Shown here: one piece after another, positions 60,153 through 64,000 of the stretch
Layout: each line of letters begins with the position of its first letter
Numbering within the stretch: position 1 is the stretch's first letter
Assembly (NCBI RefSeq): GCF_022026395.1
Contig: NZ_CP041767.1
Coordinates: 6,058,001-6,122,000, forward strand
Reading direction: 5' to 3'
DNA: 64,000 nt
From: Brevibacillus brevis
GTDB lineage: Bacteria > Bacillota > Bacilli > Brevibacillales > Brevibacillaceae
Notes under the pieces: generated by a model
Told to the model about the DNA's origin: nothing
Database searches by the model: none
What the model saw: only the letters and a program-made list of their open reading frames with translations
Program-made: the position numbers and the translations under genes

Positions 60153-60926
60153 TTAGAGCTGCGTAACCATCGGACGCTCCAGAGCTCCTGTAATCGCATT
60201 GACAAAATGCCATTTGCCATCGTGAACCACACGCCATACAGGCACCAGCGTCTGAATATCCGCATCGTAAGAACCGTAATAACCCAAGCTCACATTCTCA
60301 ATCCGTTCCCCTGGTGAAATGATTTGCTTGTCCACCAGAGAGCGTAGTGCCGCATAACCAGAGATCACCTGTCGTTCCCCCTGCTGCTTGCGAAGGTGGA
60401 AAAAGGTCTGCCTGTAGCCAAGTATCGCTCCGTTGTCCAAATACATTTCCAACGGCGCGACGAATACTGGCATTTTATCATAGACCTGCCAATACAAAAG
60501 CCGCGCTTGATTCGATTGATACGGATCGGCTACGTATTGATCGGAATAAATCAGCCTTGGACCAATTTGACGCAAGAACTCCTGAGGATTCAGTTGACCT
60601 CGAATCTGCATCGGTGGGTCCAGCTTGGCAGCCAGCGCCATCTTTTCTACCGTCGCCTGAAGCCCCGATATCTCATGCAAGGAAATCGGATTAATTCCGA
60701 TATACTCCGCATCCAAATTGGACATTTCCGGTGTATCCTGCGGCACTTCTGTATCCAATGTGATATTTTGCTGATTCAAGTACAGCTCTGTATTCCATTT
60801 CTCGCTCTGCGCGACTTCCTTGTCATTCCACAGGCTAATGCGCGTCACATACACCTGATACAGGAGAAACAAATCGAGGAGAAGAAAGGCCCAGATCAGA
60901 ATCGTCTTGGTCCTACTCCAATCCAT
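60153..60926 (-). CDS. walI: WalI (YycI), regulator of WalK activity
   Basis: 257 residues. One N-terminal membrane helix (TKTILIWAFLLLDLFLLYQV) and an extracytoplasmic YycI domain, e.g. DAEYIGINPISLHEISGLQA and a C-terminal VWRVVHDGKWHFVNAITGAL. In Bacillus, WalH and WalI bind WalK in the membrane and hold it in check. The start overlaps the end of walH by 14 bases, showing coupling. Confidence 0.92.
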   Translation of the reverse strand: MDWSRTKTILIWAFLLLDLFLLYQVYVTRISLWNDKEVAQSEKWNTELYLNQQNITLDTEVPQDTPEMSNLDAEYIGINPISLHEISGLQATVEKMALAAKLDPPMQIRGQLNPQEFLRQIGPRLIYSDQYVADPYQSNQARLLYWQVYDKMPVFVAPLEMYLDNGAILGYRQTFFHLRKQQGERQVISGYAALRSLVDKQIISPGERIENVSLGYYGSYDADIQTLVPVWRVVHDGKWHFVNAITGALERPMVTQL

Positions 60927-62295
60927 GCGCCTTCCCTCCTCCCTGTTTGGTGTGCGCAGAAATATACAGGTTCGCCTGATTCGCCAATTCCACTACCCAG
61001 ATTGGCATCAGGTCCACGTATCCTTCGCCTACTTTGGTATGGTAAGCCAAATAAGCGTTCGTGATTTTTTCTGTGTCCGCCAGCTTTTTGTCGCGGATAT
61101 ATTGATACAGCTCAGGACCAGACATGATCGTCCACTCTTTATTGTCGATATACTTGTCCAAATCCAGCAGCGAACGACTCATCGTCACAACCTGGCCTGC
61201 TTCTGAGGTAATTTGGATCGTATCGATTTGCTTGGCTTCCCCATCACTGATCAAAGGATACGCCCCCAAGTACTGGCGGAATGTGATCAAGTCTTTTTCA
61301 TTGTAGCTCTTCTTGATTCGTTCAAAATGGTACTCATCGAGCCAGCCCAAGTGCTTATTCATGAAGGTAACGGCACTCTGCACTTTTTCTTCATCTGACA
61401 GCACCTGATCCCGCTGTTGGTACGCCGGGTCGGTAAACGTGAACGCCTGCTGCTCTGATCTCAATTGAATCGATCTGCTGCCATCTGTAAAAATAACCGT
61501 TTTGTCCCGCTCCATGATTTGTCTGACGAGCGATTGATCGATAAAGTAGGACTCGATTAGTCTTTCATTCGTAACAGGTACGTAGCTGTAGCGGAATTGC
61601 TGCATGCGCAACTGATTCTTGGGCAAATAGTAAGTGCTCCACATCAGCGCAGGTCCTTCCAAATCTACGAAGCTTCGCTCTGGTTTGACGATTTTCATGA
61701 TTTGCTCAGGCATTAAATCACCAGAAGCCAAATACGATTCTCGCAAATCCTTTGGGCTGATAGACGTTCGAGAACGCATCATTCGACCTTCCTCAGTCGA
61801 CAGAAACAACGCGTAGACGACATCCTCGTCCTTCTCGTAGTACACCCACAATCGGTCAATCCCTTTCAATCGGTTGTCAAACTCATCCCGAAAGGTTACC
61901 AGCCGACCTACAATTGACAAGGGAACCGTGCTCCGAAAGCGCACTTCCAACCCCATCTTTTCCCGGGCAATATCTTCCCATTTCTCGTTGGAGATGGTGA
62001 GCGGAGAAAAATCGAGGAAGATCCATTTCGACATTTCTCGCACGATCAAACTGTAAGGAGCATCGGTTGCGGATGCTTTCGTATGGCGATCTTCCCCATA
62101 GTGAAAAACAACGGATTCCGGCGTAACGAGCTGTTCGAGTTGTTTTTCCTGAACTGGCTTTGACTGCGTGTATTCTGCCGGTTCAATAAATTGAAGGTTA
62201 GGTTGATTCGACCACAACATCGCTGTCAAAACAAAGCTGGCTAGCACTAGCAGATTGAGTAAGACGGTCTTGGCAGGCTCTAGCATCCGCTTCAT
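60913..62295 (-). CDS. walH: WalH (YycH), regulator of WalK activity
   Basis: 460 residues from ATG at 62295, chosen because GGAGG lies upstream and the ATG overlaps the walK stop as ATGA. A longer in-frame reading from 62355 extends into walK. One membrane helix near the start (TVLLNLLVLASFVLTAMLW) and a large extracytoplasmic YycH domain follow, with WSTYYLPKNQLRMQQFRYSY and a C-terminal YVDLMPIWVVELANQANLYI. It acts with WalI on WalK. Confidence 0.92.
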   Translation of the reverse strand: MKRMLEPAKTVLLNLLVLASFVLTAMLWSNQPNLQFIEPAEYTQSKPVQEKQLEQLVTPESVVFHYGEDRHTKASATDAPYSLIVREMSKWIFLDFSPLTISNEKWEDIAREKMGLEVRFRSTVPLSIVGRLVTFRDEFDNRLKGIDRLWVYYEKDEDVVYALFLSTEEGRMMRSRTSISPKDLRESYLASGDLMPEQIMKIVKPERSFVDLEGPALMWSTYYLPKNQLRMQQFRYSYVPVTNERLIESYFIDQSLVRQIMERDKTVIFTDGSRSIQLRSEQQAFTFTDPAYQQRDQVLSDEEKVQSAVTFMNKHLGWLDEYHFERIKKSYNEKDLITFRQYLGAYPLISDGEAKQIDTIQITSEAGQVVTMSRSLLDLDKYIDNKEWTIMSGPELYQYIRDKKLADTEKITNAYLAYHTKVGEGYVDLMPIWVVELANQANLYISAHTKQGGGKAHGLE

Positions 62296-64000
62296 CCCGT
62301 TTTTCCTCCTTGGGCAAATGGCACCCAGAACGTGACTGTCGTTCCAGCGTTCCATTCGCTCGTAATCTCGATATCTGCACCGTGTGCCTGTACTAATTCG
62401 CGGGCAATCGCCAATCCCAGACCTGTTCCACCCTGGCCGCGCGAACGCGCCTTGTCTACGCGGTAGAAACGCTCAAAGATTCGCTTCAAATCGCGGCTGG
62501 GAATACCGATTCCTGTGTCGGTGATGGAGATTTGGACCCGCTTTTGCTTGTGGTTCTCTCTTGCCATGAGAACCACAGTGCCCCCTTGAGGCGTATACTT
62601 GATCGCATTGGACAAAAGATTATCCAATACTTGATTGATCGCATCCAGATCAATGTAAACCGGCGGAAGCTTGCTCGGCATATCCAGACTGAGCTGGACC
62701 TCCTGTTGCTCACTGAACATGGAAAAACGATCAGCAGCATAGTGAAGCAATCGATTGAGGTCCGCTTCCTTGCAATGCAGACGAACCCCTTGCGAATCAA
62801 AACGCGATAGCTGCAATAAATCGTTTACCAAGCGAATCATGCGCTCTGTCTCGGACGACGTAACCTTCAAGAAACGTTGGGACAGCTCTGGATCCTCCAC
62901 TGCGCCATCCAGCAGCGCTTCCACGTAGCTTTTAATAGTCGTCAGTGGTGTCCGCAGCTCATGCGACACATTCGCTACGAATTCGCGGCGCTGCTGCTCC
63001 AGTCGCTGCTGCTCCGTCACATCGGCTACGACAGCTATGATCCCGCCCATTTTTTTGCTATCGTGCTGCAAAGGCGTAAACGTCACACGCAGAATTACCT
63101 CTTCCTTATTCGGCAACGTCATCTCAATAATAAGCGGTTCTTCCTGCGCATAAAGCGACATCTCATCTTCTGGCGGCAGGCCCAACAAATCATACAAGGT
63201 GCGTCTCTTGAGAAGGACGTCAGCCATCGTCACCTGCAACATATCTTCTGCGGCCCGATTAAACAGGATGATCTGTCCATTCCGGTTAGCGGCAATAACA
63301 CCGTCCGTCATGTTGCTCAAAATTCCCGCGAGCTTCTCACGCTCTTCCTCTTGCTGCAAGATCGCTTCCTGCAAACGCAAGGTCATATGATTAAAGGCCA
63401 TACCGAGTTGGCCAATTTCATCATCGCTATAGACTCTTACACTACTATTAAAATCCCCATCTGCCACCAATCGTGCCTGACGGGTCATCTCCTTCACTGG
63501 CTTGGTGATGGTGCGGGCCAATACGACCCCGAGTACCGCCGTAATGGCCATAGCGATCATCGTACCCGTCCCCAGGATGCCGTTCATTTTCCCAATCGTC
63601 GCATAAGTACCTTCCATCGAAGCAATCATGTAGACCGCACCGTATACAATCTGATCGCCCTTAACAGGTAACGCCAATACTTTCACCCGCGCCCCCGTCT
63701 TCGGGTCGATCCGCATTGATTCACTACGCGTCCCGAGTAAGGCAACCGTCACTTCAGGCTGCGAGGTCCGCTGTCCAATTGTACTTTTGTCCTCTGTCGT
63801 CGCAACCACCGTTCTTGTCTGATCGATGACCTGCACATTGGCTCCATTGATTTTAACTAGGTTATTGATCAGGTTGTCGATGTCCTGGCGGTTTTGTTCG
63901 GCGTTGGATTCCTTCCCGTCATGCGGACGCAAATCGCTTTCCAGCAAACTCGCTAACAAACTAGCTTGTCCATTCAAAGCCTCGGAAAAGTTGTTGATGT
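62292..64000 (-). CDS. walK: WalK sensor histidine kinase (5' end outside window)
   Basis: The visible 569 residues run to the window edge. Order from the edge: extracytoplasmic PAS-like sensor (ANVQVIDQTRTVVATTEDKS); a membrane helix (MIAMAITAVLGVVLARTITK); HAMP (PVKEMTRQARLVADGDFNSS); PAS (LSNMTDGVIAANRNGQIILF); HisKA with His in FVANVSHELRTPLTTIKSYV; and GHKL ATPase (LSNAIKYTPQGG, DTGIGIPSRDLKRIF, GTGLGLAIARELV). WalK controls the essential cell-wall regulator WalR, whose gene would lie to the right. The stop overlaps the walH start. Confidence 0.95.
   Translation of the reverse strand, partial: INNFSEALNGQASLLASLLESDLRPHDGKESNAEQNRQDIDNLINNLVKINGANVQVIDQTRTVVATTEDKSTIGQRTSQPEVTVALLGTRSESMRIDPKTGARVKVLALPVKGDQIVYGAVYMIASMEGTYATIGKMNGILGTGTMIAMAITAVLGVVLARTITKPVKEMTRQARLVADGDFNSSVRVYSDDEIGQLGMAFNHMTLRLQEAILQQEEEREKLAGILSNMTDGVIAANRNGQIILFNRAAEDMLQVTMADVLLKRRTLYDLLGLPPEDEMSLYAQEEPLIIEMTLPNKEEVILRVTFTPLQHDSKKMGGIIAVVADVTEQQRLEQQRREFVANVSHELRTPLTTIKSYVEALLDGAVEDPELSQRFLKVTSSETERMIRLVNDLLQLSRFDSQGVRLHCKEADLNRLLHYAADRFSMFSEQQEVQLSLDMPSKLPPVYIDLDAINQVLDNLLSNAIKYTPQGGTVVLMARENHKQKRVQISITDTGIGIPSRDLKRIFERFYRVDKARSRGQGGTGLGLAIARELVQAHGADIEITSEWNAGTTVTFWVPFAQGGKTG

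Noticed and set aside
1..64000. CRISPR arrays, tRNA or rRNA genes.
   Set aside because: No regularly spaced direct repeats of CRISPR type, no tRNA T-arm/anticodon patterns and no rRNA sequence were seen on reading the window.

Overview
The window reads as chromosomal DNA of a Gram-positive spore-former of the Brevibacillus/Paenibacillus kind. The evidence is strong AGGAGG-type ribosome sites, GTG and TTG starts, Gram-positive lipoprotein signals, Fur boxes, an S-layer-homology relic, a HPr/EI/fructose PTS operon, and the conserved walK-walH-walI-walJ-htrC-rlmH block at the right end. The genus is inferred from gene content and style, not from a marker gene.

Layout. 1-1516: a sensor kinase fused in frame to a NarL-type receiver, cut by the window edge. 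1778-6850: three serine beta-lactamase-like domains in two genes, embedded among Tn3-family scars (tnpA pieces, a broken resolvase) and a LysR gene that has lost its front. 6958-9524: a MarR-controlled ring-cleavage dioxygenase and flavin monooxygenase operon with two matching operator copies. 9769-12309: a membrane J-domain/TPR protein paired with a DUF1266 protein. 12362-15446: TetR regulator, membrane protein, GNAT acetyltransferase, TIGR01777 epimerase and a 40-codon ORF. 15491-18442: rtcB preceded by a 42-codon ORF with its own promoter, then an ankyrin protein. 18674-21787: a large secreted subtilase. 21875-27559: ptsI, ptsH, fruA, fruK and fruR in one leftward fructose operon. 27761-30442: Fur-boxed siderophore-binding lipoprotein and mqo. 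30804-33372: three proteins of immunity/SUKH style. 33464-37042: cysJI. 37317-43480: methyltransferase, SLH relic, and a double-kinase sensor facing its REC-BTAD regulator. 43559-45126: HxlR regulator and quinone oxidoreductase.

45240-56290 is the most unusual part. The last codons of rlmH (Gly-Glu-Pro-Tyr-His-Lys-stop) occur again, with synonymous changes, at 53484-53504, 51117-51137 and 47746-47766, and in degenerate form at 47044-47066 and 45243-45256. All are in the same orientation as rlmH at 56268. This is the signature of serial insertion of SCC-like (staphylococcal-cassette-chromosome-like) elements at the rlmH 3' end. The copies cut about 11 kb into five small cargo segments: DUF4303/TPR genes; a single hypothetical gene; an AraC/siderophore-binding/cupin set plus an SRPBCC gene; an HD-domain/TetR operon; and an AT-rich membrane gene. 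No cassette recombinase is present, so these look like ccr-less cassettes or relics. An IS256-family element with an 8-bp target duplication has landed directly against the rlmH stop codon.

56268-64000 is core chromosome: rlmH, a CxxH/CxxC protein, a 207-nt nested inverted-repeat structure that may be a non-coding RNA, htrC, a small protein, walJ, walI, walH and walK (cut by the window edge).
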